Assembly (NCBI GenBank): GCA_035495555.1
Contig: DATJFQ010000036.1
Span: 1-20,546, forward strand
DNA: 20,546 nt
Source: DATJFQ01 sp035495555
Lineage (GTDB): Bacteria; Acidobacteriota; Vicinamibacteria; Vicinamibacterales; 2-12-FULL-66-21
Reading direction: 5' to 3'
Positions 1 to 6,791 of this stretch are shown in pieces; within the stretch, counting starts at the first letter, position 1, and the number at the start of each line of letters is the position of its first letter. The translations under genes and the position numbers were made by a program. The notes under the pieces were generated by a model. The model ran no database searches. It saw nothing but the letters and a program-made list of their open reading frames with translations, and was not told the DNA's origin.

Positions 1-2
1 GC

Positions 3-1700
3 CAGGGCCAGGGCGGTGGCGGCGGCGGACAGCAGAATCAGATGGCGGACGAGCTGGCGGATCTGTTCGAGCTCGAAGTCGACCGCATGGCGAATCAGTA
101 CGAGACCGCGCAGCGCGCGACGCAGGAGCAGTCGGACCAGAGGATCGACGAGCTCGCGGAAAAACTGAAGGAGCTGGCGCGGCGCCAGGAGCAGGAAGCC
201 GAGCGGCAGCGCCGGATGGCCGCCTCGGGGCAGGCGGGCGGCGGCGGCGACACCCAGCGCGCGCTCGCGCAGCAGGCGGAGGAGGCCGCGCGCCAGTTGG
301 AGAGGCTCTCGCGCGAGGAGAATCGGCCGGAGCTCTCGCAATCCGCGCGTCGTCTCCAGCAGGCGGCAGACGCGAAGCGGCGTGCGGCGGCATACGGGGA
401 CCCGAACGCGTCCGCGCAGGCATCGGCGGCGACCGAACAGCTCCGCGAAGCACAGCGGCAGCTCGAACAGGCGCAGGGCGCGCGCTCGGGGCGCGATCTG
501 CAGGACGCGATGCGGAAGGCCGATGCGCTGGCGCGCCAGCAGCAGGCGATCCAGAACGACGTGAACAACCTCGCGAACACCGGTGCGGCGACGCCCGACA
601 AAATCCAGCAGCTCAGTGAGCGGAAAAACGATCTCGCCGGACAGGTCGATCAGTTCGAGCGGCAGCTCGACCAATCCGCCGCCTCGATGTTCCGCAACGA
701 GAAGGATGCGTCACGCAAGCTGACAGACGCGGCAAATCTCATTCGGGACCGCCGGATTCGCGACACCATCAAGTATTCGGATCAGATGCTGCGCCGCGGC
801 GGGGATCCGAAGGACGTGGCGGAGTTCGATCGCGCGGTGCAGTCCAATCTCGAGGACTTGAAGCGCAAGATCGGCGAAGCCGCCTCCGCGGTCGGCAATT
901 CCAGGGCGGACGCCGCGACGCAGACGCTCGAGCGCGCGCGTCAACTCGCCCAGGGGATGGAGTCGATGGGCGAGCGCATGCGGCAAGGCGCCGAGGGGCA
1001 GCGTCAGCAGCAGGGCCAGCAGGGCGAACAGGGTCGACAAGGGCAACAGGGCCAACAAGGCGAGCAGCAAGGGCAACAAAGCCAACGAGGCCAACAGGGT
1101 CAGCAGGGCCAACAGGGCCAACAGGGTCAGCAAGGACAACAGGGTCAGCAGGGGCAACAGGGCCAGCAGGGCCAGCAGGGGCAACAGGGCCAGCAATCCC
1201 AAAACGCGACCAGTCAGGGGCAGTCGGGCAATGGGGGCCGAAACCAGGGCGCTCCGACCCAGGGCGGTCGGAACGGTGAAGGCGACAACCGCGGAAGCGT
1301 GTTCAATCCGAACGCCGGAACCATGAGCGGTCCGCGGCCGGGCCACTACACGCCGGACGACATCCGCCAATTCAGGGGCGAGGCGCGGCAGCGGGCCACC
1401 GATGCCGAGCAACTGCGCCGGCTGCTGCAGCAGCAGAAGATCGACGCGAAGGACCTGGACGACATCATTCGCGGCCTGAAGCAGCTCGATACCGAGAACG
1501 CGTATCAGAACCCTGACGCCGTCGCGAAACTGCAGAACGCCGTCACCGAGAGCATCAAGCGCTTCGAGTACACGCTGCGCCGCCGCCTCGATACGAACGC
1601 GAACGATGTCTTCCTCTCAGGGAGCGACGAGGTCCCGGATCAATATCGGAAGCTCGTCGAGCAGTATTACCGCTCGCTTTCCAAGGGCGGGGGAAAATAG
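3..1700 (+). CDS. DUF4175-like protein, C-terminal part (5' end outside window)
   Basis: The frame is open from base 3 without a stop, and a Gly/Gln-rich stretch precedes the first ATG at 42. The start therefore lies upstream and this is a fragment. From the ATG at 42, residues ~1-320 are highly charged, Gln/Ala/Arg-rich and heptad-like, predicting long coiled coils. Residues ~321-384 are a GQQ tripeptide tract. The C-terminal ~115 residues are a conserved-looking helical domain ending in a Tyr-rich stretch before Gly-Gly-Gly-Lys. This matches the soluble part of DUF4175-type proteins, whose N-terminal membrane segments would be off the window. In many bacteria they sit near MoxR/DUF58/VWA genes, which cannot be checked here. 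The function is not established; a cell-envelope scaffold role is inference. The gene ends in TAG directly before a tandem hairpin repeat. Confidence 0.75.
   Translation, partial: QGQGGGGGGQQNQMADELADLFELEVDRMANQYETAQRATQEQSDQRIDELAEKLKELARRQEQEAERQRRMAASGQAGGGGDTQRALAQQAEEAARQLERLSREENRPELSQSARRLQQAADAKRRAAAYGDPNASAQASAATEQLREAQRQLEQAQGARSGRDLQDAMRKADALARQQQAIQNDVNNLANTGAATPDKIQQLSERKNDLAGQVDQFERQLDQSAASMFRNEKDASRKLTDAANLIRDRRIRDTIKYSDQMLRRGGDPKDVAEFDRAVQSNLEDLKRKIGEAASAVGNSRADAATQTLERARQLAQGMESMGERMRQGAEGQRQQQGQQGEQGRQGQQGQQGEQQGQQSQRGQQGQQGQQGQQGQQGQQGQQGQQGQQGQQGQQGQQSQNATSQGQSGNGGRNQGAPTQGGRNGEGDNRGSVFNPNAGTMSGPRPGHYTPDDIRQFRGEARQRATDAEQLRRLLQQQKIDAKDLDDIIRGLKQLDTENAYQNPDAVAKLQNAVTESIKRFEYTLRRRLDTNANDVFLSGSDEVPDQYRKLVEQYYRSLSKGGGK
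1005..1195 (+). repeat. In-frame 9-bp repeat tract encoding Gly-Gln-Gln
   Basis: About 20 near-tandem 9-bp units encode Gly-Gln-Gln, with occasional Glu, Ser or Arg substitutions. Synonymous variation is frequent (ggc/ggt/ggg for Gly, cag/caa for Gln), so the copies are not a fresh expansion and the peptide appears to be selected. A unit length divisible by 3 keeps the frame if copies are gained or lost. Confidence 0.9.
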
Positions 1701-1703
1701 ACC

Positions 1704-1900
1704 GCGCTTCGCGCGGGGTGCTGGGGGCCGAGCGCCTCGGACGGGTGCCGGGCGCGCTTCGCGCGGGTGCTGGGGGCTGAGCGCCTCGGACGGGTGCTGG
1801 GCGCGCTTCGCGCGGGTGCTGGGGGCTGAGCGCCTCGGACGGGTGCCGGGCGCGCTTCGCGCGGGTGCTGGGGGCTGAGCGCCTCGGACGGGTGCCGGGG
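1704..1900. repeat. Four-copy ~49-bp tandem repeat of paired hairpins
   Basis: The core gcgcttcgcgc recurs at 1704, 1754, 1803 and 1852, giving a period of 49-50 bp; the extra base is a G in copy 1. Each unit holds two short dyads: CGCGC-TTC-GCGCG and CCGAG-CGC-CTCGG. In later copies the second stem becomes CTGAG/CTCGG, which keeps pairing by a U-G wobble in the plus-strand RNA. The array fills the gap between two convergent genes (stops at 1700 and 1906), so two-way transcription termination is a natural guess. No U-tract follows the stems. Confidence 0.85.
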
Positions 1901-1905
1901 GCTGT

Positions 1906-2820
1906 CTAGACTGAGCTCGCCGAGCCGGCGCCGCGTTCAGTGAACGCCGAGTAGAGCATCGTGATGGCCGTGTAGACGACGACGACGATCACGAGCCAGC
2001 GGACGGCGTAAAGGGGCAGTGACTTCACCACGTACGCCGCAATCAGTACACCCGGGATGCCCCCGATCGCGAGGCCGAGCGCAGCCTTCAGATCGTACGC
2101 GCGTTCGCGGATGAAGCGGAGACTGCCGATCGGCATCAGGAACGCGCACGAACCCATCATGATCGGGAAGGCCGCCGTGGGATTCATGCCCAGCAGGCTG
2201 ACGAGGATCATGCACGGCGCGTAGAGGCCGATCCCGAGCGACATCAAGGCGCCGAGCAGGAAATTGCCGCCAACAGCGGCGACGAGCTTGACCCCGCGCA
2301 CGCCGATGTCCGCGCCGCCGCCGGGAAACAGATTGAGCTGCGTCATGAAGAACAGCGCCGCCGCGACGAGCAGCGCGATCCCCATGCCGATCTGCACTTT
2401 GCGCTTCGGCCAGTGCGCCACGATGCCCGCGCCAAGCCACGCGCCGAGCACCGCGGCGGCAATCATCGAGAACAGCGTGAGCACGTCGACCGGAATGAAC
2501 GCCATGTAGGCGAACGCCTCGGCGATGGTCGGCAGCGTATGACCCGCGTTCAGCGTTCCCGGGATGACCCGGTCGGGAACCATCTTCAACGCGCGGAAGA
2601 TTGCGGTGGTGACCGCGAAGGACCCGATGCCGAGCGTATCGAGGAAATCCGTGAGGAAGCCCACGCCGAGTTCCGTGCCGTTCGGCATCCGTGCGTCGGT
2701 TGCAGGGGTCGGCGGCGATGTGCGCTCGCGGCGTACCTGCATGATCGCGCGGCCCCAGCCGCCGATATAGCCAGCCGTCAACACACCAAGCGCAACGAGC
2801 AATCCGGAAATCGGGTTCAT
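1906..2820 (-). CDS. TSUP family permease (TauE/SafE-like sulfite exporter)
   Basis: A 304-residue polytopic inner-membrane protein. An N-terminal hydrophobic helix is followed by a short Arg/Pro-rich loop (~residues 27-45). Then come repeated hydrophobic segments with small-residue motifs typical of the TSUP fold: a Gly/Asp-containing first repeat around residues 50-70, and a second repeat with a Pro-Cys turn and an LLGMNPTAAFPIMMG-like stretch around residues 200-225. TSUP proteins move sulfite, sulfoacetate or related organic or sulfur anions; the substrate here cannot be read from sequence. The ATG at 2820 is supported by an AGGAG 5 nt upstream. It converges on the DUF4175-like gene across the hairpin repeat. 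No sulfur-metabolism gene is adjacent. Confidence 0.85.
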   Translation of the reverse strand: MNPISGLLVALGVLTAGYIGGWGRAIMQVRRERTSPPTPATDARMPNGTELGVGFLTDFLDTLGIGSFAVTTAIFRALKMVPDRVIPGTLNAGHTLPTIAEAFAYMAFIPVDVLTLFSMIAAAVLGAWLGAGIVAHWPKRKVQIGMGIALLVAAALFFMTQLNLFPGGGADIGVRGVKLVAAVGGNFLLGALMSLGIGLYAPCMILVSLLGMNPTAAFPIMMGSCAFLMPIGSLRFIRERAYDLKAALGLAIGGIPGVLIAAYVVKSLPLYAVRWLVIVVVVYTAITMLYSAFTERGAGSASSV

Positions 2821-2825
2821 CCAGG

Positions 2826-2830
2826 CTCCT
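2826..2830 (-). promoter_or_regulatory. Ribosome binding site of the TSUP gene
   Basis: The minus strand reads AGGAG five bases before the ATG at 2820. This fixes the start and is one of the clearer Shine-Dalgarno sites in the window. Confidence 0.75.
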
Positions 2831-2916
2831 GTGAGTCAGAAGAGCTTATACCAGCCGTGCGCTGGGTGCGCGTGCCGGCTGCATATCCAGAACAGCCCCG
2901 CGTGGCGGATGCGAGG

Positions 2917-3177
2917 CTATGGCGCCAGCGCGCGAGCGAACCTGCGCCGGAACAGCCGCGCCGTCAGCCGATCGCAGTACTTCCTCGCTTCGGTGTCCCG
3001 CAGGAAACGCAGCCGGCGTCGAAGCGCTCCGTCGGCCCACACCTCGAGCTCCACGGCGTCGGTCAGCGCGACGAGGACGACGTTGATCGTTTGATCATTG
3101 CGCCGAAGCAGGCACAGCGATTCGCGCGCGTCCTCCGAGAAGGCGCCACGCTGCGGCGGGGAGACACGACGAGCCAT
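2917..3177 (-). CDS. Small hypothetical protein (86 aa)
   Basis: Not recognised. The ATG at 3177 gives 86 residues. An Arg/Pro-rich start is followed by alternating hydrophobic residues (~28-48) suggesting beta strands, then a basic amphipathic helix (~50-80). The codons are strongly G/C at third positions, as in the neighbours, which favours real coding. A longer frame back to 3402 exists, but its extra part is Arg/Ser-rich and lies antisense-frame over the MBL gene, so I reject it. It begins 22 bp after the stop of the MBL hydrolase on the same strand, so it could be co-transcribed and translationally coupled. No convincing Shine-Dalgarno site was found, and no function is assigned. Confidence 0.5.
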   Translation of the reverse strand: MARRVSPPQRGAFSEDARESLCLLRRNDQTINVVLVALTDAVELEVWADGALRRRLRFLRDTEARKYCDRLTARLFRRRFARALAP

Positions 3178-3199
3178 CTCGCGGCGCGATGGGGGCGCG

Positions 3200-4123
3200 T
3201 CAGCCGGCGGGCGACAGTTCGTCGCACGCGACGCCGAGGACCGCCGGCAGGCTGAGCGCCGACCCGCTCGTCTGATACGACGCGAACTGCGGCAGCGGCG
3301 TCGCGGTAATTTCGGCTTTCGATTTGCCGGCGCCAAGGCCCTTGCGAACCGTTGTGAGCACGGCGTCGAAGTAGTCGCGGAAATTCGTGACCGCGGTGAC
3401 ATCCGCCGTGACGCCCACCCCCTGTTTCGCGTGGCCCCCGATGTAGATCGTGTCGCGCGGCAGGTCGCGCGAGACCGTCTCGAGGGTTTTCAGCCAGTTC
3501 TGAATCGACGCGCCAGCAGGCCGGTCGACCCGCGGATGGAACTGCAGCCACAGGAGGTCGCCCATGTGAACGACGTGGGCGCGCTCGAAGTGATAGATCG
3601 CGTCGCCGCCCGTGTGGCCCGGCCCGTAGTAGCGGCCGGTGATGGTTTCGTCGCCGGGGTGCTCGGTCCATGTTTGCTCGAACGTCGCGTCGGGGAGGAC
3701 CGGGGGCTCCGCGTTCGGCGTCTGCGCCGCCGCCATCTTCTGCAATTCCGGCACCTTCGCCTGCGCGATGATCTTCTTCGCGACCGCGCGAAACACGCCG
3801 TTCCCGCCGGTATGGTCGATGTGGTGATGCGTGTTGAAGACGAGATCCACCGGCCGCGTGACGCGCGTCTTCAGCCCATCCAGACAGATTGCGGCGCTGT
3901 CGGGATACTGGGTGTCGATGACGATCAGCGCGTCCCTGTTGGAGAGCCAACCGATGGTGCCGCCGCGCGCCGTGAAGATGTTGACGTTGCGGCGAACGGG
4001 TGCGAAGACCGGGATCGGGGCGGCTCCCTGCTGGAGCGGGCCGGCGTGGACCCGCGACGTCAGGGTCGCGGCGACGGCCGCTGACGAAAGTGCGACGAAT
4101 TCGCGTCGAGTGATCTGTGCCAC
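3200..4123 (-). CDS. Tat-exported metallo-beta-lactamase-fold hydrolase
   Basis: A 307-aa protein with a twin-arginine leader (Arg6-Arg7-Glu-Phe) and a likely cleavage after Val-His-Ala at about residue 27, so the folded enzyme probably acts in the periplasm. The MBL zinc ligands are visible: H99-x-H101-x-D103-H104, H170 (GHTGGD), D189 (HMGD) and H231 (GGH). The spacing resembles class B-like and SoxH-like secreted hydrolases; the substrate is unknown, and beta-lactam activity should not be assumed. The start is GTG. An in-frame TAA, which is also the stop of the upstream esterase, lies three codons earlier, so no earlier start is possible. With only 9 nt between the genes, co-translation with the esterase is likely. 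Confidence 0.85.
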   Translation of the reverse strand: MAQITRREFVALSSAAVAATLTSRVHAGPLQQGAAPIPVFAPVRRNVNIFTARGGTIGWLSNRDALIVIDTQYPDSAAICLDGLKTRVTRPVDLVFNTHHHIDHTGGNGVFRAVAKKIIAQAKVPELQKMAAAQTPNAEPPVLPDATFEQTWTEHPGDETITGRYYGPGHTGGDAIYHFERAHVVHMGDLLWLQFHPRVDRPAGASIQNWLKTLETVSRDLPRDTIYIGGHAKQGVGVTADVTAVTNFRDYFDAVLTTVRKGLGAGKSKAEITATPLPQFASYQTSGSALSLPAVLGVACDELSPAG

Positions 4124-4132
4124 GACAGGAGT

Positions 4133-4924
4133 TTAGCGCAGGATAAATTCGAGGGCATCCGGCAGCCGATCCGCCCAATCGTTCTCCTGATGCCCGTGGC
4201 CGGTTGCTTCAACGTACTTGAACTCACCGCGTCCGTACCCCTTGGCTCGAAGGATGCGGGCGAGCGCGCGCGCGTCCCGCAGCGTGCCGCCGCCTTCCTC
4301 CGTGCCGACGTCGAGGTACAGCCGGCCGCGCACGTATCGGGCCGCTTCGACGAATTCAAGGATGCGCCGCGCGCCGAACCAGATGGACGGGCTCATCACC
4401 ACCGCGCCCCCGAAAATCGACGCCTCCCGGAAGAACGCATAAACGCTGATCAGCCCGCCCATGGAGGACCCCGCCAGCGCCGTCGTCTCGCGGGCTCTGC
4501 TCGCGCGATATCGGGCGTCGATGCGCGGCTTCAGCGTTTCTTCCAGGAACCCGACATACCGCTCGCCGCGGCCGCCGGCATGACGCGGATCCCGATAGGG
4601 GCTGTACTCGCCGATCCGGGATCGGCCGGCGTTGTGGACTCCGACGACGATCGCCTCAATCCCCCTGGCTGCCAGCGCACCGAGTGCGGATTCGAGCTGC
4701 CACGTCCTGCCGCCAAAGGCGGTCGACGGATCGCTCAGGTTCTGTCCGTCGTGCATGTACACAACCGGGAACCGCCGTCGCCCGTCCACGGCATAGGAGG
4801 CCGGCAAGTACACGTCGATCGCGCGCGTGTTTCGAAGCTGCGGCGACCGCAGCACGAACGTCTCTTTTTCCACGTCGGTTAACAACTCCGGCCCATCGAC
4901 CATCGAATATCGATCATCGACCAT
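4133..4924 (-). CDS. Alpha/beta hydrolase, enterochelin-esterase (Fes/IroE)-like
   Basis: A 263-aa protein of the esterase-D/enterochelin-esterase type. After an N-terminal strand region, VYMHDGQN (residues 55-62) marks the oxyanion loop. The nucleophile elbow is GSSMG with Ser154, the acid is probably in LDVGTEE (residues 204-210), and the base is His245 in GHGHQENDW. No signal peptide is evident, so it is probably cytoplasmic. It may hydrolyse esters of small metabolites; siderophore esters are only one option and no siderophore genes are nearby. The start is uncertain: residues ~1-10 are encoded by a 7-bp repeat array that contains ATGs in several frames (in this frame at 4924 and 4903). 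It diverges from another alpha/beta hydrolase at 4976 and is followed 9 nt later by the MBL hydrolase. Confidence 0.82.
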   Translation of the reverse strand: MVDDRYSMVDGPELLTDVEKETFVLRSPQLRNTRAIDVYLPASYAVDGRRRFPVVYMHDGQNLSDPSTAFGGRTWQLESALGALAARGIEAIVVGVHNAGRSRIGEYSPYRDPRHAGGRGERYVGFLEETLKPRIDARYRASRARETTALAGSSMGGLISVYAFFREASIFGGAVVMSPSIWFGARRILEFVEAARYVRGRLYLDVGTEEGGGTLRDARALARILRAKGYGRGEFKYVEATGHGHQENDWADRLPDALEFILR

Positions 4925-4957
4925 CGATCATCGATCATCGTCCATCGTCCATCGTCC
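4895..4957. repeat. Heptanucleotide array A (ATCGNNC, 9 units)
   Basis: Nine contiguous 7-bp units share ATCG and a final T or C with variable middle bases: atcgacc, atcgaat, atcgatc, atcgacc, atcgatc, atcgatc, then atcgtcc three times. The array covers much of the gap between two divergent hydrolase genes and the first ~10 codons of the minus-strand one. On the minus strand almost every unit junction makes an ATG, and because 7 is not a multiple of 3 these rotate through all frames. Confidence 0.9.
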
Positions 4958-4975
4958 GACGATAGACTGTACCGG

Positions 4976-5698
4976 ATGCAGCGCGAACTCCACCACTGGT
5001 ACTCCCCACGCCTCGGGCGCGAAATGGGTCTCGTCGTCTATGGCCACTGGGGAGCGCCGATGATCACGTTCCCGACGAGCGGCGGCGACGAATGGGAGTA
5101 CGAGCGGCAGGGACTGATCGGCGCCATGGGCGATGCCATCGAAGCCGGGCGGGTGAAGGTGTTTTCGGTCAACACCAACCACCGCGACTCTTTCGCGAAT
5201 CGCGCGGCGCACCCGCGGCATCGCAGTTGGATGGAGCGCCAATACGACGCGTACGTCGCGGACGAAGTCTTCCCGTTCGTGCGGCATCACTGCCAGGACG
5301 GCCGTATCGGCATCTGGACGATGGGGGCTTCGCTTGGCGCCTATCACGCCGTGAACACGCTGTTGAAGCACCCCGACGCGGTGAAGCGCTGTTTCGGGCT
5401 GTCGGGCGTGTACGACATGAAGGCGTTCATGGACGGCGACTACGACGACAACTTCTACTTCAACAACCCCGTTGACTACGTTCCGAACCTGACAGACGGC
5501 TGGACGCTCGGCCAGCTCGCGACCTGCGACATTCACATCGCCACCGGTTCGGGGCCGTGGGAGCGCAGCGACGAATCCTATCGCCTCTCGCGGGTGCTCG
5601 CCGAGCGCGGCATCCGCCACTCACTCGACGACTGGGGTCCGATGGGCGGACACGACTGGCCTTACTGGCGGCGCCAGATGATGGAGTACCTTCGCTGA
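4976..5698 (+). CDS. Predicted alpha/beta hydrolase (esterase-like)
   Basis: A 240-aa single-domain protein. It has an early strand and Gly-rich turn (FPTSGGDEWE, residues 32-41), the nucleophile motif GASLG with Ser119 after a hydrophobic strand (IGIWTM), and a C-terminal GGHDW carrying His226. The acid could be Glu196 or Asp199. It fits the family of uncharacterised predicted esterases (COG4947-like), usually about this length and cytoplasmic. Substrate unknown. The ATG at 4976 is the first after the heptamer array, and no strong Shine-Dalgarno site is visible. It diverges from the enterochelin-esterase-like gene 52 bp away and converges on the aminopeptidase gene across heptamer array B. 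Confidence 0.8.
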   Translation: MQRELHHWYSPRLGREMGLVVYGHWGAPMITFPTSGGDEWEYERQGLIGAMGDAIEAGRVKVFSVNTNHRDSFANRAAHPRHRSWMERQYDAYVADEVFPFVRHHCQDGRIGIWTMGASLGAYHAVNTLLKHPDAVKRCFGLSGVYDMKAFMDGDYDDNFYFNNPVDYVPNLTDGWTLGQLATCDIHIATGSGPWERSDESYRLSRVLAERGIRHSLDDWGPMGGHDWPYWRRQMMEYLR

Positions 5699-5699
5699 G

Positions 5700-5734
5700 A
5701 ATTGCAATCTGCAATCCTCAATCTGCAATTCCCA
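5700..5734. repeat. Heptanucleotide array B (ATCTGCA-like, 5 units)
   Basis: Five degenerate 7-bp units run aattgca, atctgca, atcctca, atctgca, attccca. They fill the gap between two convergent genes (stops at 5698 and 5718) and include the stop codon and last codons of the minus-strand aminopeptidase gene. The core differs from that of array A while the period is the same. Confidence 0.8.
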
Positions 5735-6791
5735 GGGCGGAGAGGCGATAGCGGCCGCCCTCGACGACGTGTTCCTCGTCGATCCATACGTCGCACTCAC
5801 GCGTGAGCACGTCGATGTGGGTACGCGATTTCCAGTCGGCGCCGGTCTGGCTGCCGTACGGATCGCCGAACGCGAGATGGACGCCGGGCACCTTCTCGTC
5901 CTGCAGCAGCACGCCGATCATGTCGTGGAGCGCCAGGTTGGTGCCGAACGCGAGTTCACCGACCCGATCGCTGCCGGCGTCGGTGTGGCAGTAGTCCCAG
6001 AACTCCTGTTCGAGATCGGCCCGAGCGCAGCGGGCGGCGGTGAGCCGGCCGGCCTGGATTTCCAGCGTGAGCGGCGTCGACGACAAGTCCCCGTATTTCG
6101 GTCCGAAATAGTCTCCGGCGGTGGCGTTGCAGACGAAGGCGCCGTCGACCGAGGCGGGCGTCGTGAAGACCTCGCCCGCGGGCAGATTCGACCAGTAGCG
6201 CGTGCTGATGATGCCGCTCGTCTTCACCCACGCCAGCGCGGGATCGAATCTGGCGGTCAGCGACGTGCCGTACGGGGTCTCGACGCGCAGTGACCTCGCG
6301 CGGCGCATCCGCTCGCACAGCCGCGTGCTCAGGCGATCGACCATCCGATAATCCGCGCGCATGCCCTGCTGCATGATGAGCGGCGTCACGCCCACCATGT
6401 GGGCGTAGCGGATCGCGCGGCGCTCGACGGTCGCGACGATCGCCATGCGCGCCGGCAGCTCTCCCTCTCGAGGATGAATACAGAGGATCCCGGCATCGGC
6501 CCGTTCGAGCGCCTCGAGCACGTCGCGCGGCGCCTCCGTCAACGGCCGCGCACGGCGCTCGATCAGCAGTTTTGCCGGCCTGGCGTCCGCGTCTTCCAGC
6601 GCCGCCGCCAGGCTCGCCGCGACCTCCGCGCTTTCCTCGTCCGCAATCAGCGTCACCCGCTCGCCGGGCCGGATGGCCAGACAGACGTCGACCGCATTGT
6701 GCGCGCCTTCCGTCAACGCCTCCGAGTAGCGGCCAAACACCGGATCGTTCAACATTTCAGCATTGAGCATTTCGCCAGTCGCCAGTGTCAT
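5718..6791 (-). CDS. M29-type (AmpS-like) metal-dependent aminopeptidase
   Basis: A 357-aa cytoplasmic protein resembling thermophilic leucyl aminopeptidase T/AmpS. Diagnostic blocks are NLPAGEVFTTP (residues 202-212, metal-ligand candidate Glu207), GELAFGTN (278-285, Glu279), HLAFGDPYG (from His305) and a C-terminal SRTHIDV (His325, Asp327). These supply the expected two-metal site for removing N-terminal residues from small peptides. The ATG at 6791 overlaps the stop of the upstream ATP-grasp gene by 4 nt (ATGA), implying translational coupling. Residues ~2-13 are encoded by heptamer array C, so the true start could instead be Met8 or Met13. Position at the end of an amide-ligase operon suggests trimming or turnover of the ligase product; this is inference. 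Confidence 0.82.
   Translation of the reverse strand: MTLATGEMLNAEMLNDPVFGRYSEALTEGAHNAVDVCLAIRPGERVTLIADEESAEVAASLAAALEDADARPAKLLIERRARPLTEAPRDVLEALERADAGILCIHPREGELPARMAIVATVERRAIRYAHMVGVTPLIMQQGMRADYRMVDRLSTRLCERMRRARSLRVETPYGTSLTARFDPALAWVKTSGIISTRYWSNLPAGEVFTTPASVDGAFVCNATAGDYFGPKYGDLSSTPLTLEIQAGRLTAARCARADLEQEFWDYCHTDAGSDRVGELAFGTNLALHDMIGVLLQDEKVPGVHLAFGDPYGSQTGADWKSRTHIDVLTRECDVWIDEEHVVEGGRYRLSALGIAD
6755..6789. repeat. Heptanucleotide array C (composite, 5 units)
   Basis: Units are tttcagc, attgagc, atttcgc, cagtcgc, cagtgtc. The array appears to join two heptamer families: one with an AGCATTN-like core, and one with a CCAGTNN core shared with array D. It lies inside the 5' coding end of the aminopeptidase gene, abutting the start codon that overlaps the upstream stop. 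Confidence 0.65.

Noticed and set aside
711..1412. Leu-rich 233-aa minus-strand ORF
   Set aside because: It is the antisense reading of the GQQ tract, where CTG/TTG runs mimic a membrane protein. There is no start context and it lies wholly inside the DUF4175-like gene.
1606..1878. Plus-strand ORF running into the 49-bp repeat
   Set aside because: It overlaps the end of the DUF4175-like gene out of frame. Its Gly/Arg/Ala composition is just the translated tandem repeat.
1704..1900. CRISPR array
   Set aside because: Units are directly tandem with no unique spacers and no cas genes are nearby.
2413..3255. 280-aa plus-strand ORF
   Set aside because: Arg/His/Pro-rich shadow of the TSUP gene and the small ORF, with no domain or start signal.
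3178..3402. N-terminal extension of the 86-aa small protein
   Set aside because: The extra 75 residues are Arg/Ser-rich and lie over the MBL hydrolase in another frame; the internal ATG at 3177 fits better.
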